Source: DASXMT01 sp963803065
Lineage (GTDB): Bacteria; Actinomycetota; Acidimicrobiia; Acidimicrobiales; RAAP-2
Direction: 5' to 3'
NCBI GenBank assembly: GCA_963803065.1
Contig: CAWDKW010000004.1
Location: forward strand, 186,001-250,000
DNA: 64,000 nucleotides
Part shown: positions 7,821 through 15,407 of the stretch, one piece after another
Layout: each line of letters starts with the position of its first letter
How positions within the stretch are numbered: the first letter of the stretch is position 1
Notes under the pieces: model-generated
The model's database searches: none
What the model was told of the DNA's origin: nothing
The model's input: the letters and a program-made list of their open reading frames with translations, nothing else
Position numbers and translations under genes: made by a program

Positions 7821-9046
7821 TCGGGTGGGGGAGGATCGAGCTCGGGGAGGTCGATCCGCTCGAGCCACAGGCCGGGAGCGTCGACCTCGGCCGGCGTGGG
7901 CAGGTTGCGCGCCGAGGACCACAGCCGACCGAGGCCCTCCTCGCCCGCCCGCTCGATCACTCCGCTGACGAAGGCGCGTCCCCGGTCGACCTGGGTCTGC
8001 TCGAGGTCGAGCCCGAACAGCGAACCGGCGGCCTCCTCACCTTTGCCCCGCTCGATCCGGCGCCGGTACCAGGCCTCGGCCAACTGGCTGTGCGAGCTGA
8101 CCAGGGACGCGCCGACCACCTCGGCGACGTGATCGGCATAGGCGTCGATCACCACGGCCAAGGAGGTCAGCTGGTCCGACGAGCGCCGTGCCTCGGGCGT
8201 CAACAGGCCTCCGAGGAGGGCCTCGGGATCGTCGAACAGCGACTGGAGGGACTCCATGTCCATGCCGCCTTCGCCCAAGGCATGGAGCTGGTCGGAGAGG
8301 CCGCCCTGGGCGGCCGCGGCCGACTCGGCCACTTCGCCGAGCAGCTCGTCGAGCCGGCCCCGGACCGCGGGACGACTCAGGACCGTGTGTGAGGCCAGCT
8401 CACGAGCGCAGACCCACAGGAGGGCCTCTTCCTCGGGCAAGCTCCAGTCGTCGGCGAACGAGGCGACGTTGGCCGTGACGATCAGGACCTCGTCGACCGG
8501 CGGCCAGGGGAGGGCCAGCACGTACTGGCCGAGTGCCCGCTGCGAGAGGTGCCCGACGACCGAGCCGAGCTGGAGGCCGACGAACATCGGGCCGATGGCT
8601 GCCGCCCACTGGCTCATGAGCTCGCCGAAGCCCTCGCCGGACATCTCGCCGCCGAAGACGTTCTCCGGTGTGGTCGGTGGCTGGGCCGGTGTTGCTCCCG
8701 GGGCCGGGGCGGCCAGGGCCGACAATGCCGGCCGCCACGCGTCGAGGGCGCGCGCCGTCCAGTCTCCCCGTCCGACCGGGACACAGGTCACGCGTCGCCC
8801 GTCCGAGGAGACGGGCATGCCGGTGGCCTCGGAGACGTGTAGCTCCGCCACACGGGCCAGCTCCTCCAGGCGGATCCGCTGCAACGGCTCGACGTTGGGC
8901 TCGGGCGAACCGCCGGTGGCCACGTTGAGCCCGAAGGCCCGGGTCAGCTCCCACTGGTCCGTGTTGGCGCCGCCCAACATGTTCATCAGGTCGCCCAGCA
9001 GGAACTGGAACGGACTGCCCCGGTCTCCTGGGCCCTCAGAGGTCAT
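7814..9046 (-). CDS. Zincin-like DUF2342-type protein with degenerate metal site
   Basis: A 410-residue protein of the actinobacterial zincin-like family (DUF2342, often named zinc-dependent metalloprotease or F420-biosynthesis-associated). Family-like features are the start FQFLLGDLMNMLGG, a HVSEATGMP segment, and a long helical C-terminal half ending in a lone LERIDLPEL. Where the family carries an HExxHH-type zinc motif, this protein reads RELASH at residues 215-220, so the first His and the second ligand are replaced. It is therefore probably not a standard metalloprotease. ATG 9046 has a TAGCAT hexamer 6 nt upstream and no Shine-Dalgarno site. The gene continues the minus-strand run with the degenerate HtrA-like gene upstream. 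Confidence 0.7.
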   Translation of the reverse strand: MTSEGPGDRGSPFQFLLGDLMNMLGGANTDQWELTRAFGLNVATGGSPEPNVEPLQRIRLEELARVAELHVSEATGMPVSSDGRRVTCVPVGRGDWTARALDAWRPALSALAAPAPGATPAQPPTTPENVFGGEMSGEGFGELMSQWAAAIGPMFVGLQLGSVVGHLSQRALGQYVLALPWPPVDEVLIVTANVASFADDWSLPEEEALLWVCARELASHTVLSRPAVRGRLDELLGEVAESAAAAQGGLSDQLHALGEGGMDMESLQSLFDDPEALLGGLLTPEARRSSDQLTSLAVVIDAYADHVAEVVGASLVSSHSQLAEAWYRRRIERGKGEEAAGSLFGLDLEQTQVDRGRAFVSGVIERAGEEGLGRLWSSARNLPTPAEVDAPGLWLERIDLPELDPPPPDA

Positions 9047-9052
9047 GACGTC

Positions 9053-9058
9053 ATGCTA
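9053..9058 (-). promoter_or_regulatory. -10 element TAGCAT, leaderless start of zincin-like gene
   Basis: Read on the minus strand, TAGCAT is followed by 6 nt and then ATG at 9046. No ribosome-binding site is visible. No clear -35. Confidence 0.5.
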
Positions 9059-9064
9059 CGGCGG

Positions 9065-10420
9065 TCAGCTCGTCGGCGATGCGCCGGTCAGCTCGACGCC
9101 GACGGTGGAGAGGGCACCACCCCTGGTGTAGGTGACGGTGACTGTCTGCCCAGGCGGTTCGGCGTAGAGGCGGGTTCGCAGGTCGGCGACGGACCGGACC
9201 GAGTGGCCGTCGATGTCCACGATGGAGTCGCCGACCCGGATCCCGACGCGGGCGGCCGCCCCGCCGGGCTGTACGGAGTCGACCAGCGCGCCGCGGGCAC
9301 TCCCCGTGGCGCTCGTGCCGGCCGGCGTGCTCGTGCTGGCACCGGGGGGGGAAGTCGACGCAGTGAGGTCGCTGGCATCGACCCCGAGCCAGCCGTGCTG
9401 CACCGAGCCCGTGGCCATCAGCTGCCTGGCCACACCGATCACGAGGTCGGCGGGAAGGAACACCGACACCCGCCGGCCATTCACGGTTGTCGTGGTGTCG
9501 AGGATCCCGGCCACGTCCCCGGCCTGGTTGATCAGGGCGCACCCGCCGTCTCCCCGGTTGAGCGGGGCGTTGACGGTGGTGGCCGACATGGCCGTCGTGG
9601 TGGCGTCGGCATTCACGGCCGTGCCCGACGAGCGGACCGTCCCGGCGTAGACGGCGTCAGTGACCCCGGTGCGGTCTGCCTTGGCCTCGGGGGCCACCGC
9701 CACCGTGGCGTCGCCGGTCTTCATGTCGGTGTCGTCGCTGAACTGAGCCACCGGCGGAGCGCCGTTCACGTGCAGGATGGCCAGGTTCGAGGTCGGGTCG
9801 CTGGCCAGCACCGCGGCGGGCGTCCGGTTGCCGCCGGGGTCGACCGTGGTCACCGACGTGGCACCGGCCACGGCGCTGGCCAACGCCACCACGATGCCGC
9901 CGTTGGCCACCGTCACCGCCGTGCTGTCGACCGTCCGACCGCCCACGGTGACGGCGAGGGCCACCATGGAGGGTCCGATGGTCGACACCGTCTGGGCCAT
10001 CCGTCGCCGGGTGATCGTCCGCGCCACGCCTACTTCGGTGGTCGGCCCGGCGACGAGGTCTGCCGTCGTCGTGGCCGTGCTGGCCGGCGAGGCAGTCGGT
10101 GACGCGCCGGTGTTGGCCATGAGCAGGCCGCCGACCAGGAGCGCACCGGCGACACAGACGGCTGCGGTGCTGACCACCCACTGGGACCGGCTCCGGTCGA
10201 CTGAGCTCAGACGGGGGCTGCCCGTGGCGCCCGTCCCCGATGGGACCGCACCGGACGGACCCGACTCGGAGGAGTCGGCGCTCGACCCGCCCAGCTCCGA
10301 CGGATGTCGCCACAATCGGTCTTCGGGTGACACCCAACCCCGAATACGATCGAGGTCCGGATCTCCGTCATCCGCGTCGTCGGGATGCGGGTCTTCGGCC
10401 TCCGGGAACCCTCCGTCCAT
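9065..10420 (-). CDS. HtrA-like PDZ protein lacking the catalytic triad
   Basis: A 451-residue protein: acidic N-terminus, one membrane helix at about 81-101, a trypsin-like beta domain at about 135-315, and a PDZ domain at about 335-445 (ALVDSVQPGGAAARVGI). The layout is that of HtrA, but the active site is gone. The histidine segment reads LASAVAGATSV where HtrA has SAHVV. The aspartate segment reads DPTSNLAILHV, with Asn212 at the Asp position. The nucleophile segment reads GDGGCAL in place of GxSGGP. It probably works as a binding or sensing protein at the envelope. The ATG at 10420 has TAGTCT 7 nt upstream. It is divergent from MreB. Confidence 0.8.
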   Translation of the reverse strand: MDGGFPEAEDPHPDDADDGDPDLDRIRGWVSPEDRLWRHPSELGGSSADSSESGPSGAVPSGTGATGSPRLSSVDRSRSQWVVSTAAVCVAGALLVGGLLMANTGASPTASPASTATTTADLVAGPTTEVGVARTITRRRMAQTVSTIGPSMVALAVTVGGRTVDSTAVTVANGGIVVALASAVAGATSVTTVDPGGNRTPAAVLASDPTSNLAILHVNGAPPVAQFSDDTDMKTGDATVAVAPEAKADRTGVTDAVYAGTVRSSGTAVNADATTTAMSATTVNAPLNRGDGGCALINQAGDVAGILDTTTTVNGRRVSVFLPADLVIGVARQLMATGSVQHGWLGVDASDLTASTSPPGASTSTPAGTSATGSARGALVDSVQPGGAAARVGIRVGDSIVDIDGHSVRSVADLRTRLYAEPPGQTVTVTYTRGGALSTVGVELTGASPTS

Positions 10421-10427
10421 CGTGTCG

Positions 10428-10433
10428 AGACTA
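10428..10433 (-). promoter_or_regulatory. -10 element TAGTCT, leaderless start of HtrA-like gene
   Basis: On the minus strand TAGTCT precedes the ATG at 10420 by 7 nt, with no Shine-Dalgarno site. Confidence 0.45.
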
Positions 10434-10541
10434 CCGACGTCGACATGCCAGTGGACGTCGCCCCAGGATATGAGGGCATTGGGCGACCATCTCCGGCGGT
10501 CCCGCCGGGTGCCGTGGACCGCCGTACCCAGGGGGGAGCCC

Positions 10542-10547
10542 TACGAT
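10542..10547 (+). promoter_or_regulatory. -10 element TACGAT, leaderless start of MreB
   Basis: TACGAT is followed by 6 nt and then GTG 10554. The purine-rich GGGGGGAG at 10531-10538 is too far (15 nt) to act as a ribosome-binding site. This decides the MreB start. Confidence 0.5.
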
Positions 10548-10553
10548 GTCCCC

Positions 10554-11558
10554 GTGGCTCGGGACCTCGCTATCGATTTGGGAACGGCCAACACCCTCGT
10601 CTACGCCAAGGGTCGGGGCATCGTCTTGAACCAACCGACGGTCATCGCCCTCAACACCCGCACCCACGAGGTCCTGGCCGTGGGGAACGAAGCGTGGCAG
10701 ATGATCGGTCGCACCCCCGGCTATATCGTCGCCGTGCGCCCCCTGCGCCAGGGGGCGATCACCGACTTCGAGATCACCGAGCGCATGATCCGCCTGCTGC
10801 TCCGCCGGGCGGGGGTTTCCAAGCTGAACCGGCCTCGGGTTCTGATCTGCGTGCCCTCGGCCATCACCTCGGTCGAGCGACGCGCCGTCAAAGAGGCGGC
10901 CCGCCGGGCCGGGGCCTCGGCGGCGTACCTCATCGAGCAGCCGATGGCCGCGGCCATGGGTGCCGGCCTCGACATTCATGAGCCGATGGGAAACATGGTG
11001 GTCGACGTGGGTGGAGGGACGACCGAGACGGCGGTCATCTCGCTGGGCGGCCTGGTGGCCGTCCGGGCCATCCGGTGTGGCGGCTTCGACATCGATGCCG
11101 CCATCCAGGCCTACGTGCGGACCCAGTACGGCATCGCCATCGGCGAGCGCACCGGGGAGGACATCAAGCTGGCCATCGGCTCGGCCATGGCCTACGCCGG
11201 CGAGGTGCGGGCCGAGGTCCGCGGGCGCGAGGTGTCGACCGGCCTGCCCAAGACGGTCATCCTCTCGCCGAGAGAGATCCGGGGCGCGATCGAGGATCAG
11301 GTCAACACCATCGTGAGCACGGTGATCGACTGCCTGAGCGAGTCGCCGCCCGAGCTGGCCCAGGACATCATCTACCGGGGCATCCATCTGGTCGGCGGGG
11401 GCGCGCTGCTCCGCGGGCTGGCCCTGCGGCTGGCCAACGAGACGGCCGTACCGGTGCACTTGGTGTCCACACCGTTGGAGTGCGTCGTCCAGGGGGCGGG
11501 TGAATGCCTCGACGCGTTCGACAGCCTGCGTGCCATCTTCGCCGCGGCCGAGACCTGA
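10554..11558 (+). CDS. mreB: Rod-shape actin homologue MreB
   Basis: A 334-residue actin-fold ATPase. Phosphate-1 is DLGTANTLVY at the N-terminus, phosphate-2 is VDVGGGTTE, and the adenosine motif is LVGGGALLRGL near the C-terminus. IEQPMAAAMGAGL is typical of MreB. The length matches the family. MreB filaments guide the wall-synthesis machinery along the membrane. No mreC, mreD, rodA or pbp2 follows; the next gene is convergent. It is therefore a solitary copy and may be a second MreB or Mbl. GTG 10554 is preferred because the frame upstream overlaps the divergent HtrA-like gene and because of the -10 hexamer 6 nt before it. Confidence 0.9.
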   Translation: MARDLAIDLGTANTLVYAKGRGIVLNQPTVIALNTRTHEVLAVGNEAWQMIGRTPGYIVAVRPLRQGAITDFEITERMIRLLLRRAGVSKLNRPRVLICVPSAITSVERRAVKEAARRAGASAAYLIEQPMAAAMGAGLDIHEPMGNMVVDVGGGTTETAVISLGGLVAVRAIRCGGFDIDAAIQAYVRTQYGIAIGERTGEDIKLAIGSAMAYAGEVRAEVRGREVSTGLPKTVILSPREIRGAIEDQVNTIVSTVIDCLSESPPELAQDIIYRGIHLVGGGALLRGLALRLANETAVPVHLVSTPLECVVQGAGECLDAFDSLRAIFAAAET

Positions 11559-11672
11559 GCGCCGAGTCCCCTCGTCTGCCCGAGCGGAGGGTGGGTGCCG
11601 GTTTGCCCGGCGGAGGGACAGGCCTGCCGGGCGACGGAGGGAACGCCCCGAGCGGGTGATCGAGGGACTCCC

Positions 11673-12359
11673 CTACCGGATGGCCATGAGGTCCTCGGCC
11701 ACCTGGCGGACCTGCCAGTCGCGGTCGTCCAGGCATCGGCGTAAGGCCGCCTCGACCTCTGGTCCTTCGAAGGCGGCCAATGAGACGGCGGCGCGCCGGC
11801 GGATCGCCGGTTTGTCGCCGAGGGCGGCCAGGACGGCGGGAAGCCCGGCGTCGTCCCCGATGGCCCCGAGGGCGGCCACCGCCGCCTCCCGGCACAAGGG
11901 ATCTCTGTGGCCCTGTCCCCGGTCGGCCAGCCGGCACAGTGCCGGCACCGCCTCTCGCTCCTCTCGCTCCCCGAGCGCCCACGCCGCCATCTCGACCACC
12001 GACGCGTCGGCATCATGGAGGGCGCGGGCGACGTCGCAGCCGGTGTGGGTGGCCGCCAGCTCGCAGGCCCGGCGCCGCACGGCGGGGTCCGGGTCACCGA
12101 GCGCGGCCGACAGCTCGCCGCCTTCCAGGGCGTCGAGCCGGTCGAGGGCGCCCAGGGCCGTGGCCCGCACGGTCGGTGCTGCGTCGACCAGGCCCTCCCG
12201 GGCCCGCTGCTCGTCGCCGACGTGGCCGGCAAGGGCCACCGATCGCCGACGGCCGGTGACGTCGGATCCGGGCGGTTCCGTGGCAGGCTGAGGCGCCGCG
12301 GCACCGGGCTCCGGTGGCTCGGGCCCCAAGGGTCCCGATGGCGAACGAGAACTGACCAC
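11673..12359 (-). CDS. HEAT-repeat protein
   Basis: About 228 residues. After a Pro-rich lead, roughly 160 residues form HEAT/PBS-lyase-type helical repeats, each with the RxxAxxALG pattern (for example PTVRATALGALDRL, PAVRRRACELAATH, REAAVAALGAIGDDA). Such repeats make curved protein-binding surfaces, and no enzymatic motif is visible. The last helix ends DWQVRQVAEDLMAIR. GTG 12359 is chosen because a CATAGT hexamer lies 6 nt upstream on the minus strand; TTG 12329 is an alternative. It is divergent from the PDZ-Lon gene with only 9 nt between starts, and convergent with mreB. Confidence 0.8.
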   Translation of the reverse strand: MVSSRSPSGPLGPEPPEPGAAAPQPATEPPGSDVTGRRRSVALAGHVGDEQRAREGLVDAAPTVRATALGALDRLDALEGGELSAALGDPDPAVRRRACELAATHTGCDVARALHDADASVVEMAAWALGEREEREAVPALCRLADRGQGHRDPLCREAAVAALGAIGDDAGLPAVLAALGDKPAIRRRAAVSLAAFEGPEVEAALRRCLDDRDWQVRQVAEDLMAIR

Positions 12360-12365
12360 CGCACC

Positions 12366-12371
12366 ACTATG
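12366..12371 (-). promoter_or_regulatory. -10-like CATAGT, leaderless start of HEAT gene
   Basis: On the minus strand CATAGT precedes GTG 12359 by 6 nt. The same bases on the plus strand contain the ATG (12369-12371) of the divergent PDZ-Lon gene, so the promoter and a start codon share sequence. Confidence 0.4.
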
Positions 12372-13523
12372 ACCGACGACAACGAGAGGAGGCACGTGGC
12401 CACGAGCCTCCCGGTGAGGGGCGGCAACGCCCGGGCGAGCGCCCGCCCGCTGCCACCACGCCCCCGACGCCGCCGCTGGCTGAGCATCCTGGCCGCGATC
12501 ATCGTCGTGGTCGTCCTGGCCGTCCTGGTGGCGTCTCGGATCAACCTGAACTACTACGCCGTCCAGCCGGGCACGGCCCAGTCGGTGCAGCAGTTCATCA
12601 CCGTCCCGGCCGACAAGGCGCACCCCGTCGCCCGCCCGGTGAAGCTGACCGACGTGGAGCTCAGCCGGGTCTCGGCCCTCACCTACCTCTACTTCAAGCT
12701 CGACAGCAACACCGACCTCCAGCCGTTGGAATCGGTGACCGGTGGTACGCCGCCCTCGGAGCTCGATGCCCAGGGCACGCTGGAGATGAGCCAGGCCGAG
12801 GCCGAGGCGAAAGCGGCATCCCTCCGCCGGCTCGGCTATGCCGTCCCGGCCACGGCGGCCGGGGCCGTGCTCTTCGCCGTGTGGAACGGGACCCCGGCCT
12901 ACGGCATCCTCCATGTCGGTGACGTGGTCACCGCGGTCGACGGCGCGCCGACCCTCACGGCCACGTCGCTCAGCGCGACGTTGAAGAAGTACCACTCGGG
13001 CCAGACCGTCACCCTGTCGGTAAAGAAGGGCGGCACCGGGTCGCCCCAGCCGGTGTCGATCACGCTCAGGACCACCAAGGTGGACGTGGGTGGGGGCCAG
13101 ACGGCGACCGTGACGCTCGGGATCGAGCCGCAGGACCAGGTCGACTACTCCTTTCCCTTTCCGGTGTCCATCGATGTCACCAACATCGGCGGACCGTCGG
13201 CCGGGCTGGCCATGACCCTCGGGGTCATCGACACGCTGTCCGGGGGCAACCTCACCGGCAGCCAGACGGTGGCGGCCACCGGCACCATGGACGATAAAGG
13301 CAACGTCGGGGACGTCGGCGGCGTCGCGCAGAAGACGGTCGCGGTGGAACGCGCCGGCGCCACCATCTTCCTGGTGCCTCCCGAAGAGTACAAGACGGCC
13401 CTGTCCAAGAAGACCCCGGGCCTGCAGATCTACGCCGTGTCGACGCTCGATCAGGCGCTCCGGGTGCTGGCCGATCACGGCGGGCACGTCCCCGCCACGC
13501 CGGTGAGCAATGCATCGGGATGA
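12369..13523 (+). CDS. Membrane-anchored PDZ-Lon protease (YlbL/COG3480 type)
   Basis: About 384 residues. A basic N-terminus is followed by one membrane helix (about 37-57), a PDZ domain (about 165-235, GILHVGDVVTAVDG) and a C-terminal Lon (S16) protease domain. The catalytic dyad is intact: Ser277 in GGPSAGLAMTL and Lys322 in GVAQKTVAVERAG. The AAA+ module of true Lon is absent, as in the YlbL family, so cleavage is ATP-independent and probably extracytoplasmic. ATG 12369 has no ribosome-binding site. GTG 12396 has AGAGGAGG just before it but only 3 nt away, so the start is uncertain between the two. The next gene begins 36 nt later in the same direction. Confidence 0.88.
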   Translation: MTDDNERRHVATSLPVRGGNARASARPLPPRPRRRRWLSILAAIIVVVVLAVLVASRINLNYYAVQPGTAQSVQQFITVPADKAHPVARPVKLTDVELSRVSALTYLYFKLDSNTDLQPLESVTGGTPPSELDAQGTLEMSQAEAEAKAASLRRLGYAVPATAAGAVLFAVWNGTPAYGILHVGDVVTAVDGAPTLTATSLSATLKKYHSGQTVTLSVKKGGTGSPQPVSITLRTTKVDVGGGQTATVTLGIEPQDQVDYSFPFPVSIDVTNIGGPSAGLAMTLGVIDTLSGGNLTGSQTVAATGTMDDKGNVGDVGGVAQKTVAVERAGATIFLVPPEEYKTALSKKTPGLQIYAVSTLDQALRVLADHGGHVPATPVSNASG

Positions 13524-13546
13524 ACGGTTTGGTGCAGCACCCGTCG

Positions 13547-13552
13547 TAGGCT
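13547..13552 (+). promoter_or_regulatory. -10 element TAGGCT before the DivIVA-domain gene
   Basis: TAGGCT is followed by 6 nt and ATG 13559, supporting a leaderless transcript. A second in-frame ATG at 13577 has a weak GAGG upstream. Confidence 0.5.
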
Positions 13553-13558
13553 CTGCGT

Positions 13559-15397
13559 ATGCCTGAGGATCGCCCGATGTCCATCTCGTCATCGTCGAGC
13601 CTGTCGCCCGACGAAGTGGCCCGCCACACGTTCGGCACGGTGCGCCGTGGGTTCGACCCCACCGAGGTCCGGGGCTTTCTGGACTACGTCGCCGATGCGC
13701 TGCGGGTCGCCGCCGAGCGGGAGATCGAGCTCCGCCACGAGGTCGCTGAGGCCGAGCACCGGGCGGCGAACCCCGTCCTCGACGAGGGAACGCTGACGTC
13801 CGCACTCGGTCAGGAGACGGCCCGGGTGCTCCGGAGCGCCCACGACGCCTCCCACGAGATGGTGACCAAGGCGGAAGGCGAGGCCGCACGCCTGCTCAGC
13901 GAGGCCGAGGAAGAGATCGCGCGATCCCGGGCCCGGGCCGAGCAGGCCCTGGCCGAACGCACGGCAGAGGCCGAGGCATCGGTGGCCGAGTATCGGCAAC
14001 GGACCCACGACGAGTCTGAGGCCATGCTCACCCAGGCCAGGGCCGAATGCCGGGAGATGGTCGAGGAGGCCCAGGCCCTCCGTTCCCGGGTGCTGGCCGA
14101 CCTGTCGAGGCGCCGCAAGGTGCTGCACGCCCAGATCGAACAGCTCCGGGCCGGACGGGAGCACCTGGCCGAGACGGTGCTGGCCGTGCGCCGCTCGGTG
14201 GACGGCATCGCCGACGAGCTGTTCCGGGCCGAGGACGAGGCCAGGTTGGCGGCCGAGGCGGCCGGACGCGAGGCGATCGCCCGTTCCTACGAGGGCACGC
14301 CCGAAGAGGAGGCGGCTGTCCTGCTGGCCACCGGCGCCGGCGAGCCGGCGTCCTCGGATCTCGGGGTGGTGGTCGCCGACCAACCCACCTTCGACGGCGA
14401 ACCGGGCGAGGGCGCGGTGGGCGAGCCGATCTCGCCCGATCAGGGGGCGTTCATCGCGGCCGAGATCGAGGTGGCCGAGTCGGTGGCCATCCCCGGGGCA
14501 CCGACGGCCGAGCCCGAGGGCGCGACGGCCGAGCCCGAGCCCGGGGGCGTGGCCGGGCCCGACGACCTGGCGGTGAGCGGGCCGCCGGTCGGTGATGCGA
14601 CGGGCAGTGATCCGACCGTCGCCCCCACGCCTTCGGTGGACGAGCTGTTCGCCAAGATCCGCGCCGCGCGGGGGACCGACGAGGCCGGCGACGAGGCGAC
14701 CTCGGAGGAGCCGGGTGGGGCGACCGAGGAGCCCGCAGCCGGGAACCCGCTCGTGGACCGTCGGGACGAGTTGGTGGGCCCGCTCATCACCGCACTGTCG
14801 CGCCGGCTGAAGCGCACCCTCCAGGACGACCAGAACGACCTTCTCGACCGCCTGCGCAACAACGGGTCGACGTGGTCGAACGACCTGTTGCCCGATGAGG
14901 TCGAGCACCTCGATGCCTATTCCACGGCCGCCTTGCCCCAGTTGGAGCAGGCCGCCAGCGCCGGTCGCCTGTTCGTCGGTGACCAGTCCGAGGGCGGTCC
15001 GCTGGTCGATCACGTGGTGGGCGTGGCCCACGACCTGGCCACCGCCATCGTGGGGCCGCTGCGCCGCCGGTTGGCCGACACCGAGGAGCTGGCCGACGCG
15101 GACGAGTCCTCGGTGACCGAGCACCTCGGCGCCTCCTTCCGGGAGTGGAAGGGTGAGCGGATCGAGCGCCTGGCCGGCGACTACGTGATCGCCGGCTTCT
15201 CGGCGGGCTCGGTGGCCGGATCCTCCCAGGACGTCGAGTGGGTCGCCGCATCGGCGCCCGGTTCCTCCCCGTGTCCCGATTGCGACGACAACGCACTGAA
15301 CGGCCCGCAACCGGCCGGACAGGAGTTCCCCACCGGCCACCGGCACCCGCCCGCCCATTCGGGGTGCCGCTGCCTGCTGGTCCCCGCTGCCACCTAG
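13559..15397 (+). CDS. DivIVA-domain protein with C-terminal phage-head-like Cys/His motif
   Basis: A 612-residue protein. Residues about 20-50 match the DivIVA N-terminal lipid-binding motif (ARHTFGTVRRGFDPTEVRGF). A long coiled coil follows to about 250, then an acidic Pro/Glu-rich linker to about 395. A helical domain at about 400-560 is followed by a terminal cluster with C572-x2-C575 and H600, C603 and C605 (PCPDCDDN, then HPPAHSGCRC). That tail is the pattern seen at the end of Mu gpF/SPP1 gp7 phage minor head proteins, and it probably binds zinc. DivIVA-type proteins sit at poles or septa; the tail's role is unknown. The stop codon is part of the promoter element for the next gene. Confidence 0.8.
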   Translation: MPEDRPMSISSSSSLSPDEVARHTFGTVRRGFDPTEVRGFLDYVADALRVAAEREIELRHEVAEAEHRAANPVLDEGTLTSALGQETARVLRSAHDASHEMVTKAEGEAARLLSEAEEEIARSRARAEQALAERTAEAEASVAEYRQRTHDESEAMLTQARAECREMVEEAQALRSRVLADLSRRRKVLHAQIEQLRAGREHLAETVLAVRRSVDGIADELFRAEDEARLAAEAAGREAIARSYEGTPEEEAAVLLATGAGEPASSDLGVVVADQPTFDGEPGEGAVGEPISPDQGAFIAAEIEVAESVAIPGAPTAEPEGATAEPEPGGVAGPDDLAVSGPPVGDATGSDPTVAPTPSVDELFAKIRAARGTDEAGDEATSEEPGGATEEPAAGNPLVDRRDELVGPLITALSRRLKRTLQDDQNDLLDRLRNNGSTWSNDLLPDEVEHLDAYSTAALPQLEQAASAGRLFVGDQSEGGPLVDHVVGVAHDLATAIVGPLRRRLADTEELADADESSVTEHLGASFREWKGERIERLAGDYVIAGFSAGSVAGSSQDVEWVAASAPGSSPCPDCDDNALNGPQPAGQEFPTGHRHPPAHSGCRCLLVPAAT

Positions 15398-15400
15398 GCT
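15395..15400 (+). promoter_or_regulatory. -10 element TAGGCT overlapping DivIVA-gene stop codon
   Basis: The TAG stop codon at 15395-15397 is the first half of TAGGCT, which lies 7 nt before the GTG at 15408. This gives UPF0182 its own leaderless promoter despite a 10-nt gap between the genes. Confidence 0.5.
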
Positions 15401-15407
15401 GCACCCC

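Noticed and set aside
7319..8392. Frame with repeated Gly-Glu-Ser-Leu-Gly-Ser units across the 18-bp repeat
   Set aside because: The repetition comes from the DNA repeat; the frame shadows two convergent genes and has no start site.
11581..11645. Three CGGAGGG copies between mreB and the HEAT gene as terminator or repeat
   Set aside because: Spacing is irregular (26 and 24 bp) and no stable stem with a T-run is formed.
13559..15397. Prophage fragment because of the phage-like tail
   Set aside because: The tail is one motif fused to a DivIVA protein in a conserved-looking chromosomal setting, without other phage genes.
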